This document shows, one piece after another, positions 17,189 to 26,803 of a stretch of 64,000 nt of DNA; position 1 is the first letter of the stretch; every line of letters begins with the position of its first letter. Source of the DNA: an uncultured Sphingobacteriales bacterium (lineage in GTDB: Bacteria > Bacteroidota > Bacteroidia > Chitinophagales > Chitinophagaceae); contig CALMQS010000014.1 of NCBI GenBank assembly GCA_937871285.1, forward strand, positions 59,390-123,389, read 5' to 3'. The position numbers were made by a program, and so were the translations under genes. The notes below the pieces were generated by a model. The model did not search any database. It worked only from the letters and a program-made list of their open reading frames with translations, and was not told where the DNA came from.

Positions 17189-17259
17189 TCATGATATTAT
17201 TTATTGCATAATGTATGTATAAATGATACCCGGGGAATTTTAAAAAACCGTACCACTAT

Positions 17260-17901
17260 ATGCCTATGCCTGTTAGTATTGTTATATATGAAGATAATAC
17301 CACGCTTCGGGAAAGCTTAAGCAGCCTGCTTGCACTTACGGGCGAATACGTCGTTTTAGCCAGTTACCCCGATTGTTCAAATGTGATCAACGATATAAAG
17401 GATAAACATCCCGATGTGATATTAATGGATATTGATATGCCCGGCATTAATGGTATTGAAGCCGTAAAAAAAATAAGGACAGTTAACGCTGTTGTACAAA
17501 TTATAATGCTTACCGTTTTTGACGATAATACCCATGTGTTTGATGCTATGTACGCCGGCGCTAATGGCTACCTGCTAAAAAAATATGTTTCCGATAAATT
17601 GATCCATGCCATAAGAGAAGTGCTGGAAGGCGGGGCCCCTATGAGCCCGTCTATTGCACGTATGATCATTTCCAGTATGCAGGAAAATATAAAAATTCCC
17701 GCCAAAAACTACCAGCTTACCAACAGGGAAAAAGAGATCCTGCAGTTATTGTCAAAAGGGAACAGCTTTAAGCTGATTGCGGCTGATTTATTTATCAGTC
17801 TCGATACGGTGCGCACCCATATCAAGCATATTTACGATAAACTCCATGTGCGCTCCCAGGGCGAAGCCATTAGTAAAGCCATTAATGAGAAGTTGGTGTA
17901 A
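17260..17901 (+). CDS. LuxR/NarL-type response regulator
   Basis: The 213-residue protein has a receiver domain (about 5-125) with the acidic pair ED at 11-12, phospho-acceptor Asp57 in VILMDIDMPGINGIEAV, the conserved Thr in IIMLTVFDD, and Lys in GYLLKKY. A LuxR-type helix-turn-helix occupies about 148-210: LTNREKEILQLLSKGNSFKL and VRTHIKHIYDKL. It is almost certainly the partner of the upstream GAF-containing kinase. The start could also be Met3 (17266). Targets are not evident. Confidence 0.94.
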   Translation: MPMPVSIVIYEDNTTLRESLSSLLALTGEYVVLASYPDCSNVINDIKDKHPDVILMDIDMPGINGIEAVKKIRTVNAVVQIIMLTVFDDNTHVFDAMYAGANGYLLKKYVSDKLIHAIREVLEGGAPMSPSIARMIISSMQENIKIPAKNYQLTNREKEILQLLSKGNSFKLIAADLFISLDTVRTHIKHIYDKLHVRSQGEAISKAINEKLV

Positions 17902-18014
17902 GGTGTGGGGTATGAGGTATGAGGTGTAAGGTGTAAGGTTGTCAGCTATCAGGTGACTACTGGCGACAGGATGCATACTACTTCTTTCACCTCTCACTTT
18001 TATCTTTTATTTAT

Positions 18015-18320
18015 AATTTATAGTTTGTAGTTTATGGTTGCATTTCGTTTCGGATTTAGTATTTGAATTTTATTTGGTTCTTGCTTTTTGGTTCTTGGTG
18101 CTTCTTTTCGAATTTCAGCTTTCCGGCTTCATGTTTACAGTTGTATTGCTCATAGCCCAAAACTGATCGCCGGCAGCCTTTGGATTTCGGATTTTTGGTT
18201 TATCGTTTGTGGTATAGAGTTGCATTTTCTTCGGATTTCCGACTTCCCGTTTCGGATTTGAAATTTAATATTTGAATTTTATTTGGTTCTTGTGATTTGT
18301 CTTTTGGTGCTTTACATTCC
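18015..18320 (+). repeat. Tandem copies of the TTCGGATTT / TTTGAATTTTATTTGG spacer repeat
   Basis: Two partial copies of one long AT-rich repeat lie in this gene-free stretch (17902-18480). A 24-mer beginning TATTTGAATTTTATTTGG is identical at 18060-18083 and 18269-18292. A 21-mer beginning TTGTGATTTGTCTTTTGG (18290-18310) occurs inverted at 55881-55901. Related words are TTGCATTTCGTTTCGGATTT and TATAGTTTGTAGTTTATGG. No frame, tRNA or terminator is apparent in the rest of the stretch. Confidence 0.8.
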
Positions 18321-18480
18321 TCCTGTATTCTCTTCAGATTTTCCCCTGTTTTAGGCAAAGCCCGAAACCATTTTGGCCATTATTATCATTGTATTATCTT
18401 TAATTTAACCTGCGCTAACCATTTGCTATGGTAAATTGCAGTAGTAAACAGTGCTATTACGCTTCTAACAAAAAATACGT

Positions 18481-20907
18481 ATGTGTTCTCATAAAAATCT
18501 AACCCGAAAATTATTATTTTGTTCTTTATTGTTGCTTCCTGCCGCTTACCTGTTTGCCCAAAATAAAGCAGAACAGGCGCTGGAAATACTTTCACAAAAA
18601 TATCCACAGGAAAAAGTGTACCTGTTGTATAATAAAGAGCGCTACCTGGCAGGAGAAAACATGTGGTTTAACGCTTTTGTGTTTGAAGGATATAACCGGT
18701 CGCTTATTTCCACCAATCTTACCCTGGAACTGTACAACAGTAAAAAAACACTGATCAGCAGAAAGCAGCTCCCGCTTTTTGAAGGGGAAGGACAGGGCAG
18801 TTTTGCGCTTCCGGACTCCTTACCCGAAGGGCTCTATTACGTTAGGGGCTACACGCAGTGGATGCTCAATTTTGATGAGGCTTTTCAGTATATGCATTCA
18901 TTCAGGTTGTACAATACCGCTTCGCCGCAAAAGCTTGTGCCCGATTCCCTGGCCGTATGGACTGCTGCCATATTTCCCGAAGGCGGTACGTTTATTGAAG
19001 GACTAAGCAGTAAGGTTGCTGTGCGGCTTTCATCGCCCGGCGTATTGCCGGAGAACTGGAGCGGGTATGTTATTGATGCGGCCAAGCCATCTGAAAAAAT
19101 TACCAGCTTTACGGCTTTAGACCGGAATGTGGCTGTATTTGGTATTATACCGGAAAAAGAAAAAAAATACCAGGTGATTGTGCAGGATAAGAAAGGGAAA
19201 AAGCAAACGATAGCTTTGCCTGAAGCGCAGCCATCAGGTGTAAACCTGCAGGTAAACAGTACTACTAACGCTATATTTTATTCGCTGCAGTTTAAAAACC
19301 TGCCTGCAAATGCCAAAGGATATAAGATCATTGGCACCATGAATAACATTTTAGTGTACAAAGCCAGTATTAATAAAATAACATCCGAAATAGCGAGCTC
19401 TATTCCTGCCGATAAACTCATCAATGGTGTTTTACGTTTAACCGTATTTGACGAGTCGGAAAATGCAGTGGCAGAAAGATTATGTTTTGTTCAGCCGCAG
19501 CAGCTTAATGTTGGCCGGCCATCCTTTCCGCCCCTTTACCTGAGCAGCACACCCCGGGGTGTAAACGGCTTTGATATTATGGCTGATACCAGCTATCTGA
19601 AATATTCGGTGCTGGTGCTCGATGGTGGTGTTAATGATTATTTAGACAGCGAAAATATTTTAACCAGCTTATGGCTTACCTCCGACTTTACCGGCAGAAT
19701 AGATGCACCCGCACGCTACTTTGATGCAGATGCAGAGCCGATGGCACTGGATGCATTGCTGATGTCGGAAAAGTGGAAGCGTTTTGACTGGGCCGGGGTA
19801 ACGGCAGGAAAATTTCCGGAGATCCGTTTTACTCCCGAGCCCTATATTTCCTATAAAGGAACAGTTTACGGAGGAGGAGGAATTGTAGCTAATGAAACCG
19901 TAAATCTCATTTTCTATTTTGCCGATTCTACCACACAGCTCAACCAGGTAACCACCGATTCCAAAGGAGTATTTGAACTGAAAAACCTGATTTTTGAAGA
20001 GCCGCTGAAAGTATATTACCAGGTTAATGATAAAAAGATAGCCCCACGGGATGTTACGGTAACTTTTGAGTCGCTGAATAAAGTTGTTCCTTTCAGGGGC
20101 GCATTACCCCAGGGTGGTTATACACTGGTTAAAAGACTGCCCAATGATAAGGTGCCGGCAGATATAGCAAGAGCCATTATTAACCGCAATAACCAGGAAG
20201 CTGCGAATGAAAAATTTAAAACGCTGGAAGAAGTAAAGGTAGTAGCACAGAGCAAAAGCAATAAGCAAAAGTTAAATGAACAACTAAGTTCCGGCATGTT
20301 CAGAAGCATGAATGAAGATGTATTTGATCTGGTAAATGAAAACCCGGAAGCCATGTCGTACCAAAACGTACTTCAGTGGCTGCAGGGCCGTGTGGCAGGG
20401 TTACAGATACAAATGCAGGGGGGCGATTATATTCCCATTATCAGGGGTAGCCGGGTACAGTTGTATCTCGACGAAATGCCGGTTGATCCAGGTACCATAA
20501 GCGGCATGTCGGTAAGTAACATCGCTATGGTAAAAGTGATCAAAAGTGGTTTTGTAGGAGGCATAGGCGGTGGTGGTGGCGGCGCGGTAGCCATTTATAC
20601 CCGCAGGGGCGATACGCAGGCTGCGAATGCGCAAAAACCGCCATCCCTCAATAACAGTGTGCTGGCAGGCTATGATAAAGTAGCGCCTTTTTATGAGCCG
20701 GATTATAAGGATGCTTCCGTTAAGCGCATAGAAAAAGACAGCCGTGATGCCCTGTACTGGAACCCCATAGTAATGCCCGAAGGAAGCAAGCCCATCCAGA
20801 TCCGTTTTTATAATAATGACGATGCCAAAAGTATAAGGGTAGTTATTATCGGGTTTTCAAAAGATGAGGATATGCCGTTGTTTTATAATGAGATATTTAA
20901 ATTATAG
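18481..20907 (+). CDS. Surface protein with MG2-like and TonB-plug-like domains
   Basis: The product is a secreted 808-residue protein. The signal peptide is at 1-27 (KLLFCSLLLLPAAYLFAQ). The N-terminal part (KVYLLYNKERYLAGENMWFN, LPEGLYYVRGYTQWM) resembles the MG2-like beta-sandwich of alpha-2-macroglobulins. A carboxypeptidase-regulatory-like segment follows near residue 460 (YKGTVYGGGG). A TonB-dependent-receptor plug-like segment lies at about 610-710 (YQNVLQWLQGRVAGLQIQMQ, GGGGGAVAIYTRRGD). There is no transmembrane barrel after the plug, so it is not a classical transporter. Proteins of this build are common in Bacteroidota, and their exact role is unknown to me. Confidence 0.8.
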   Translation: MCSHKNLTRKLLFCSLLLLPAAYLFAQNKAEQALEILSQKYPQEKVYLLYNKERYLAGENMWFNAFVFEGYNRSLISTNLTLELYNSKKTLISRKQLPLFEGEGQGSFALPDSLPEGLYYVRGYTQWMLNFDEAFQYMHSFRLYNTASPQKLVPDSLAVWTAAIFPEGGTFIEGLSSKVAVRLSSPGVLPENWSGYVIDAAKPSEKITSFTALDRNVAVFGIIPEKEKKYQVIVQDKKGKKQTIALPEAQPSGVNLQVNSTTNAIFYSLQFKNLPANAKGYKIIGTMNNILVYKASINKITSEIASSIPADKLINGVLRLTVFDESENAVAERLCFVQPQQLNVGRPSFPPLYLSSTPRGVNGFDIMADTSYLKYSVLVLDGGVNDYLDSENILTSLWLTSDFTGRIDAPARYFDADAEPMALDALLMSEKWKRFDWAGVTAGKFPEIRFTPEPYISYKGTVYGGGGIVANETVNLIFYFADSTTQLNQVTTDSKGVFELKNLIFEEPLKVYYQVNDKKIAPRDVTVTFESLNKVVPFRGALPQGGYTLVKRLPNDKVPADIARAIINRNNQEAANEKFKTLEEVKVVAQSKSNKQKLNEQLSSGMFRSMNEDVFDLVNENPEAMSYQNVLQWLQGRVAGLQIQMQGGDYIPIIRGSRVQLYLDEMPVDPGTISGMSVSNIAMVKVIKSGFVGGIGGGGGGAVAIYTRRGDTQAANAQKPPSLNNSVLAGYDKVAPFYEPDYKDASVKRIEKDSRDALYWNPIVMPEGSKPIQIRFYNNDDAKSIRVVIIGFSKDEDMPLFYNEIFKL

Positions 20908-20910
20908 CAT

Positions 20911-21963
20911 TTACCTTGTCTTTACTCTCGGGTCAACCATACTATACAATACATCTGAAAAGATATTGATGAGAACGAATAATGTTGCAGTTACCAGCAC
21001 ACTGCCCATCACCACCGGAAAATCAAGCTTATCCAAAGCATCTACCGTTATTTTCCCGATTCCTTTCCAGCCAAAGATATATTCCACAAAAAAAGCTCCG
21101 GCCAGCAATTCGGCAAACCAGCCCGTAATAGCCGTAAGCACAGGGTTAATGGCATTGCGCAGGGCATGCTTGAATATTACTTTTCTTTTGCTTAGTCCTT
21201 TGGCGTATGCGGTGCGTATATAATCCTGGTTCAATACATCCAGCATGGCGCTGCGGGTAAGCTGGGTAATGATGGCTAAGGGGCGGATACCCAAAGTAAG
21301 CGCGGGAAGGATGAGATTTTTTAGAACAAGGTATTTTTCGCCGGTATAATCATCATATTCAAAGTAGCTGCCGGTAAGGTTAAGTCCTGTATAGGCACCC
21401 AATACAATCGCAAAAAAATAAGCGATAAGAATGCCCGTAAAAAACGAAGGCGCCGAAATGCCCAGCACGCTTGTAAAAACCGCTGAGGTATCCATCCACG
21501 TGTTTTGCTTAACAGCAGCCAATACCCCCAGCGCAATGCCGGCAACAGTGGCAAACAGCATGGCGGCCACCGCCAGCAGCATGGTGCCGGGCAGGGCTTC
21601 CATCAGTATGTTCAGCACATCTCTTTTGGTTTGGTAAGAATGGCGCAGGTAGGGCAGCTTTATAGCAAAATTGATCTTTTCATTGCCAATAAATAGTCCT
21701 TTTAGTTCTTTTTGTTCAATTTCCTGTGCGGAGTGGATGCTTACGGGCGAAATATCTTTTACATAATATACAAACTGCTTCCATTTGGGCTGATCTAAAT
21801 ACAGCTCTTTACGTATGTTTTGAATGGTAGCGCTGTCGCCGGTTTGTCCTAATACGAGGCGCGCCGGATCGCCAAATCCCTGGAATAAAAAAAACACAAT
21901 ACATACCACTCCTGCCAGAACAAGCAACGCATAAACAATTTTATTAGTAAGGTATCGTATCAA
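20911..21963 (-). CDS. ABC transporter permease (DppB/OppB type)
   Basis: The product is an inner-membrane permease of the peptide/nickel ABC importer family, about 350 residues. Its N-terminal span (NKIVYALLVLAGVVCIVFFL) and GDPARLVLGQTGD are typical. The C-terminal EAA loop is YIRTAYAKGLSKRKVIFKHA, and it ends VDPRVKTR. A TTG start at 21963, 10 nt after the stop of the DoxX gene, gives an N-terminus close to that of its relatives. An ATG at 22023 would add 20 residues but overlap DoxX by 50 nt. Neither ATPase nor binding protein adjoins it. Confidence 0.85.
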   Translation of the reverse strand: MIRYLTNKIVYALLVLAGVVCIVFFLFQGFGDPARLVLGQTGDSATIQNIRKELYLDQPKWKQFVYYVKDISPVSIHSAQEIEQKELKGLFIGNEKINFAIKLPYLRHSYQTKRDVLNILMEALPGTMLLAVAAMLFATVAGIALGVLAAVKQNTWMDTSAVFTSVLGISAPSFFTGILIAYFFAIVLGAYTGLNLTGSYFEYDDYTGEKYLVLKNLILPALTLGIRPLAIITQLTRSAMLDVLNQDYIRTAYAKGLSKRKVIFKHALRNAINPVLTAITGWFAELLAGAFFVEYIFGWKGIGKITVDALDKLDFPVVMGSVLVTATLFVLINIFSDVLYSMVDPRVKTR

Positions 21964-21973
21964 TGCATGCTGT

Positions 21974-23116
21974 TTAATTTGCGATAGCCTGTATGGTTTC
22001 CTTAGCGTCATCCCAGTCGGCATAGCTCCATTTATTCCTGATCGTTCCGCTTTGCAGCAGGTACAACGTGGGGTTGGTGCGGGCCGCTGTTTTGATGGGC
22101 ACTACATCACATTTTAAAAAGGTTATATGCGGCAGGGTATTAAAGTAGGCACTAATCTCATCCGCGTTATTGGTAACCACGAACAGGTTTATTTTTTGCT
22201 GCTGCAATACCGGGTATAAAGATTCAAAATGCTTTACCCATTCGCCTTTACCCGGATCATCCTTTATAAATAAAAAGGCGCTGTAACCTGCATCGCTCAG
22301 TACCTGCAGGGTAGTATCGTTTCCCGACAGGGTAGTAAGCACAAAATCCTTAATAGCGGGCTCGGCGTTTCCTTTACGGATCAGCTTGTCGTATCGTTTT
22401 ACAAAGTGATAAACGGAATCATCAAAATCATCAGGAAAGTTATCGGAAGTGAACTCAACCGTTGCGCCGTCTTTTTTATATACGAAACTGATCACTGTAC
22501 TATCAGGTATCGCATCCGGCGGTATTTTCATCTTTTCAGGAATATTATTGCCTTTTTTAAAAGGAAGGCAATCGGCTACAGGCAAATGCTTTAATACATA
22601 CCATTGTAACCATATACTAAAAATTACAGACAGTAGAATAATACATACGCTGCCGAATGACGACAGTGCCGGCTTGATTTTATTACGCCATGAAAAGATG
22701 AGCAGAATCAGTACCAGCAGCACGATATCCTTTACAAAAGATGCTTTTGGCGTAAGGGGGATACAGTCGCCAAAGCAACCGCAGCTTCTGAATTTTCCCG
22801 ACAGGTAAGCATAGCCGGTTAAAAAAGTAAAGAAAATGATCAGTACCAGTAAAAGCCAGCTAAACAAACGCATCTTCCAGCCTGCCAGCACCGCCACGCC
22901 GGCTACTATCTCAAATGCGATCATAATAACAGAAAAAGCCAGCGCGTAATCGTTCATGGCATGCATGAGGTTCGGCAACCAGCCTGCTTGCGCCCACACT
23001 TCAAAAAACTCCTGCATTTTATAGGCCAGTCCTAAAGGGTCATTGGCTTTTACCAGCCCCGAAAAAATAAAAAGAATGCCAACAATGTATCTGGAAATGG
23101 TTATGATTGATTTCAT
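21974..23116 (-). CDS. DoxX/MauE-like membrane protein of the BT_3928 type
   Basis: The 380-residue product begins with a four-helix DoxX domain (about 1-130: RYIVGILFIFSGLVKANDP, EIVAGVAVLAGW). It carries a Cys motif, SCGCFGDCIPL, near residue 112, which suggests thiol-redox work. Two more membrane spans follow, then a soluble C-terminal part (about 190-380) resembling a thioredoxin-like fold (FLFIKDD, NLFVVTNN, TNPTLYLLQSG) but with no CxxC pair visible. This layout is shared by the Bacteroidota BT_3928 family, of unsettled function. The permease gene follows directly, so the two are probably co-transcribed. Confidence 0.82.
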   Translation of the reverse strand: MKSIITISRYIVGILFIFSGLVKANDPLGLAYKMQEFFEVWAQAGWLPNLMHAMNDYALAFSVIMIAFEIVAGVAVLAGWKMRLFSWLLLVLIIFFTFLTGYAYLSGKFRSCGCFGDCIPLTPKASFVKDIVLLVLILLIFSWRNKIKPALSSFGSVCIILLSVIFSIWLQWYVLKHLPVADCLPFKKGNNIPEKMKIPPDAIPDSTVISFVYKKDGATVEFTSDNFPDDFDDSVYHFVKRYDKLIRKGNAEPAIKDFVLTTLSGNDTTLQVLSDAGYSAFLFIKDDPGKGEWVKHFESLYPVLQQQKINLFVVTNNADEISAYFNTLPHITFLKCDVVPIKTAARTNPTLYLLQSGTIRNKWSYADWDDAKETIQAIAN

Positions 23117-23300
23117 GCGTAATGTGGCTAAGGATTTGGATGGTTATATTGTTAAAGGCTAAACTACATAATAATTTGAAGACTTGCCCAACTAAGCCGG
23201 TTGAAAACGCAGCATGAGCCGGGAGTTACATGATAAACTGCCCCTGCAGAAATATTAATAACCGCATACCAACAAACTGAGATCTATAATTTTCAACTGC

Positions 23301-23334
23301 AAAAAAAAAGGCGATGCCAGTGGCTTCGCCTTTA
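23301..23334 (-). terminator. Intrinsic terminator of the yegP-like gene
   Basis: Read on the minus strand, AAAGGCGAAGCC-ACT-GGCATCGCCTTT forms a stem of about 12 bp with one mismatch. It is followed by a run of T residues (complement of 23301-23309). It lies 26 bp after the stop codon at 23360. Confidence 0.88.
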
Positions 23335-23359
23335 GCAATCTATAGGTAATACCAATATT

Positions 23360-23686
23360 TTATTCTTCCACAACAGGCGCATCGGGTGCATTGCTTTTTA
23401 CCGATGCAATGCCATTGTCGCGGCCCGACTCATTTTCATACATCTGGCTTTTGCCAATTACCTGTCCGTTGCTGGCTTTGAGGTTGAAATAAGGCTTCCC
23501 GTTCTTGGCGGTCAGCTTCTCATAACGTGCATCGTCACCCGCATTTTTCTTTACAGAGTCAATGCCGTTTTGCCTGGCAGCCGTGGTGGTGTATCCTTCG
23601 CTGCTAAGGATTACCTGCCCGTTGCCCGCCACCAGGTTAAAATAATACTCCCCGTTACTACCGGTTTTTGTTACGAATTTTCCCAT
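23360..23686 (-). CDS. YegP-family protein (two DUF1508 repeats)
   Basis: The 108-residue protein consists of two DUF1508 units. Unit one is GSNGEYYFNLVAGNGQVILS with ARQNGIDSVKKNA. Unit two is AKNGKPYFNLKASNGQVIGK with GRDNGIASVKSNAP. The duplicated fold matches E. coli YegP and its relatives, whose molecular function is not established. It forms a single-gene unit with its own terminator and is divergent from the helicase gene. Confidence 0.93.
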   Translation of the reverse strand: MGKFVTKTGSNGEYYFNLVAGNGQVILSSEGYTTTAARQNGIDSVKKNAGDDARYEKLTAKNGKPYFNLKASNGQVIGKSQMYENESGRDNGIASVKSNAPDAPVVEE

Positions 23687-23790
23687 GACATATCTTTTTT
23701 AGTGAAATTCAATATACGTTTTTTTACGGGTTTACCCATCCCATATATCTTTAATACCATGGCCGGCGCCAGTTTCGTATTTTTGCAGCT

Positions 23791-25119
23791 ATGCAAAATA
23801 AATCGTATTCCTTACCGGATATCCTTTCCCGCTTAAACATTGACGCCCTCAACGACATGCAGATCGCTTCTGTTGCGGCCAATGAGCAGCACAACAATGT
23901 GGTATTGCTTTCGGCAACGGGATCGGGAAAAACACTGGCTTTTTTGTTACCCATACTGGATTTGCTTGACCCGGAAAATAAAAAAACACAGGCGCTTATT
24001 GTGGTGCCGTCGCGCGAGCTGGCTATGCAGATAGAAAAAGTATTCAAGTCGCTGGGCACCTGGTATAAGGTTACCTGCTGCTATGGAGGTCACCTGCGGG
24101 AAACGGAGGAAAATAATTTGCAGCAGCCGCCTGCGCTGCTTATTGGTACGCCCGGAAGACTGGCGGACCATATACGGAGGGGAAATATTACTACAGATAC
24201 CATTGAAACCCTGGTGCTGGATGAGTTTGATAAATCGCTGGAATCGGGCTTCCATGAAGAAGTGGCTTTCATCATCCGTTCCCTGCCGGCTTTAAAAAAT
24301 CGGATCCTCACTTCTGCTACCGAAGCGGTTGAAATTCCGGCATTTATTGGATTGGAAGATCCTGTAAAGCTGAATTTCCTGTCGGGCGCAGATGAAGTGC
24401 CTGAAGGGCTGGCAATCAAAATAGTGCAGAGCGATAAAAAGGATAAGCTGGAAACGCTTTTTAAGCTGATCTGTTATTTGGGCAACCGCTCCACCGTTGT
24501 GTTCTGTAATCACCGCGAAGCGGTGGAACGCACGAGTGAATATTTAACGCAGCAAACCATTACCAACGTGTTTTATCATGGCGCAATGGAACAGCAGGAA
24601 AGGGATAATGCTTTATGCAAATTCCGGAACGGCACTTCCAATATATTGGTAACAACAGACCTGGCTTCACGGGGGCTGGATATTCCCAATATCCGGTATA
24701 TCATTCATTTTCACCTTCCGCAAACGGAAGAGATCTTTACGCACCGCAACGGAAGAACCGCACGGATGGACGCCAGCGGCACTGCCATACTTATTTTGTC
24801 GCCTGAGGAGAAACGTCCGGCTTATGTTGCACGGGATACGGAAAAAATAAGTTTACCGAAAACCGATATACTTCCCGAAAAACCCAAATGGTCAACGCTG
24901 TTTATCGCTGCCGGCAAAAAAGACAAGGTGAATAAAGTTGATATTGTTGGTTTCCTGAGCAATAAAGCGAACCTGAAAAAGGAAGACATAGGATTGATTG
25001 AAGTAAAAGATTTTTTTTCTTTTGCAGCAGTACGAAAAGTAAAAATGGGTGAGGCGCTGCGGTTGATCAAAGATCAGAAAATAAAAAACAAAAAGGTGAA
25101 GATTGATATTGCGAAGTAA
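23791..25119 (+). CDS. DEAD-box-type RNA helicase, DbpA-like
   Basis: This is an ATP-dependent RNA helicase of 442 residues. Motif I is SATGSGKTLAF, Ia VVPSRELAMQI, Ib TPGRLADHI, motif II DEFD (instead of DEAD), III SAT. IV is VVFCNHREAVE, V TTDLASRGLDIP and VI HRNGRTARM. The C-terminal 75 residues (KVDIVGFLSNKANLKKEDIG, VRKVKMGEALRLIKDQKI) form the DbpA-type RNA-binding domain, known in E. coli to recognise 23S rRNA hairpin 92. A TATTTTTG box ends 5 nt before the ATG, so the mRNA may have a very short leader or none. A role in ribosome assembly is likely. Confidence 0.92.
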   Translation: MQNKSYSLPDILSRLNIDALNDMQIASVAANEQHNNVVLLSATGSGKTLAFLLPILDLLDPENKKTQALIVVPSRELAMQIEKVFKSLGTWYKVTCCYGGHLRETEENNLQQPPALLIGTPGRLADHIRRGNITTDTIETLVLDEFDKSLESGFHEEVAFIIRSLPALKNRILTSATEAVEIPAFIGLEDPVKLNFLSGADEVPEGLAIKIVQSDKKDKLETLFKLICYLGNRSTVVFCNHREAVERTSEYLTQQTITNVFYHGAMEQQERDNALCKFRNGTSNILVTTDLASRGLDIPNIRYIIHFHLPQTEEIFTHRNGRTARMDASGTAILILSPEEKRPAYVARDTEKISLPKTDILPEKPKWSTLFIAAGKKDKVNKVDIVGFLSNKANLKKEDIGLIEVKDFFSFAAVRKVKMGEALRLIKDQKIKNKKVKIDIAK

Positions 25120-25122
25120 AAA

Positions 25123-25398
25123 TCAGGAAGATAGTTTGTATTGCATTCCTTTCGCCCGTCTGGTGTCTTCACCAGAAGGGGAGGAGGCATTGCCTGCCAG
25201 TTTTTTTCGTTTTTTACCTTTGATGAGCATTTCTACCTGGGAACAATTTGTCCCTATGTAGCTCCCCAGCTCTGAATCTCTTTTTCTTAGTTTTTTCAGA
25301 TAATCAATAGGGTTAATGGAATCAGTAAAGGCAGCTACAATGTCCACTACAGAGAAATACCATTTGCGGAGATTGTTTGTAGTTAAATAATACTTCAT
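25123..25398 (-). pseudogene. Truncated BRO-N (prophage antirepressor-like) fragment
   Basis: The frame from Met17 of the longer ORF encodes 91 residues. Its first 60 match the BRO N-terminal domain (KWYFSVVDIVAAFTDS, PIDYLKKLRKRDSELGSYIG, KKRKKLAGN). Normal relatives continue for at least another 60 residues (the LFRIIQSIPSPKAEPFK region). Here the reading breaks off into ASSPSGEDTRRAKGMQYKLS, encoded by a hairpin (TCTGGTG-TCTT-CACCAGA, 25159-25176, plus strand). I read this as a degraded DNA-binding gene whose 3' end was replaced by repeat DNA. It converges on the helicase gene and ends 3 bp from it. Confidence 0.65.
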
Positions 25399-25503
25399 GT
25401 TTTCAAACTTAAAAAAAGCTGCTGAAAAAATCCAGCAGCTTAACAAATTCTGTATTCACATACTACTTACCACATACCACTTCCCACATACTACTTCACC
25501 CAC

Positions 25504-26667
25504 TTATTTCTCCTTCCACTCCACCCCGGTATCTTTCCAGCTTTTTGAATTGGCCGAATCAATCACTGCTTCGCATACTTTTTGGGTTTCATACGCGTCT
25601 TTAAATGTAGGATGACAGTCTTCGCCGGTTTCGAGTGATTTGAGGAAGTCGGCTACCTGGTGAATAAAGCTGTGCTCGTAGCCAATGCCTAACCCGGGTA
25701 CCCACCATTTATCCATATAGGGCTGGTCGCCATCTGTAACATGAATGGAGCGCCATCCGCGAACGATGGATTCATCCCTGTGATCAAAATATTCCAAACG
25801 GTTCAGGTCGTGCAGGTCCCAGCGAATGGAAGCATGCTCGCCGTTGATCTCAAAAGTATACAGGGCTTTATGTCCACGGGCATAGCGGGTAGATTCAAAC
25901 AAGCCTAATGACCCGTTGGCAAAATGACAATGGAAGATACAGGCATCATCAATACCTACTTTTTGCACTTTACCCGTTACCTGGTGCATGCGCTCTTTAA
26001 TAAAAGTTTCGGTAACGGCCGATACATCTTTAATGCCGCCGTTGAGCCACATGGCCGTGTCAATACAATGTGCCAGCAAATCGCCGGTAACGCCCGATCC
26101 TGCTGCATCCACGTCTAAACGCCAGGCGGCTGTTCCGCCCTGGGGAACGTCGGCACTGATCGTCCAGTCCTGCAAAAAATTAGCCCGGTAATGAAAGATC
26201 TTTCCCAGTTTGCCGGAATCTATGATCTGCTTTGCCAGGCTAACTGCGGGCAGGCGGCGGTAGTTATACCACACGGTATTTTTTACACCCGTTTTTTCCA
26301 CGGCATCCACCATTCCTTTCGACTCGGCTAAGGTTCGGGCAAGTGGTTTTTCGCAAAGGATCATTTTACCTGCTTTTGCTGCTGCAATCGCAATTTCGGC
26401 GTGCATATCGTTGGGTGTGCAAATATCCACCGCGTCAATATCGTTCCGGGCTATCAGTGCTTTCCAGTCTGTTTCAATAGATTCGTAGCCCCACTGATCG
26501 GCGAAGGCCTGCACTTTTTCTTTATTCCTGGAGCAAACCGCTTTAAGCACCGGGCTGTATTGCAGTTCGGGAAAAAAATTATCAACACGGTTGTAACCGT
26601 TAGAGTGGGTGCGGCCCATGAATCCTGTGCCGATCAACCCTATACGTAGTTCCTTTTTATTACTCAT
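25504..26667 (-). CDS. Gfo/Idh/MocA-family sugar dehydrogenase
   Basis: The product is a cytoplasmic NAD(P)-dependent oxidoreductase of 387 residues. The Rossmann motif is [16 protein letters not shown] at the N-terminus. [19 protein letters not shown] and the catalytic EKPLA follow, with [14 protein letters not shown] supplying the conserved His of the C-terminal domain. It is the fourth gene of a minus-strand operon with DUF4432, cupin and TIM-barrel proteins. Relatives oxidise sugars, inositols or their derivatives, and the substrate here cannot be told. It starts 136 bp after the isomerase gene. Confidence 0.92.
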   Translation of the reverse strand: MSNKKELRIGLIGTGFMGRTHSNGYNRVDNFFPELQYSPVLKAVCSRNKEKVQAFADQWGYESIETDWKALIARNDIDAVDICTPNDMHAEIAIAAAKAGKMILCEKPLARTLAESKGMVDAVEKTGVKNTVWYNYRRLPAVSLAKQIIDSGKLGKIFHYRANFLQDWTISADVPQGGTAAWRLDVDAAGSGVTGDLLAHCIDTAMWLNGGIKDVSAVTETFIKERMHQVTGKVQKVGIDDACIFHCHFANGSLGLFESTRYARGHKALYTFEINGEHASIRWDLHDLNRLEYFDHRDESIVRGWRSIHVTDGDQPYMDKWWVPGLGIGYEHSFIHQVADFLKSLETGEDCHPTFKDAYETQKVCEAVIDSANSKSWKDTGVEWKEK

Positions 26668-26720
26668 TTTTTACTGATTAAATGTTGATCTGAAATATAA
26701 ATCTCTTGTCATTTTTGTAA

Positions 26721-26775
26721 GACCGGAAAGTTGTAAGACCGTAAGACCGTAAGATGGTAAGACTGTAAAAGACAG
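26721..26775. repeat. GTAAGACCGTAAGA word repeat
   Basis: The spacer between the isomerase and dehydrogenase genes contains at least four degenerate copies of GTAAGACC (AAGTTGTAAGACCGTAAGAC, then TAAGATGGTAAGACTGTAAA). It is another member of the word-like spacer repeats seen throughout the window. Confidence 0.6.
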
Positions 26776-26803
26776 GCGCTATTCCTCTTACTCTCTTGCT
26801 CTC

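Noticed and set aside
26721..26775. Possible CRISPR-like array (GTAAGACC repeats)
   Set aside because: The units are 8-10 bp, degenerate and without spacers of fixed length, and no cas gene is present.
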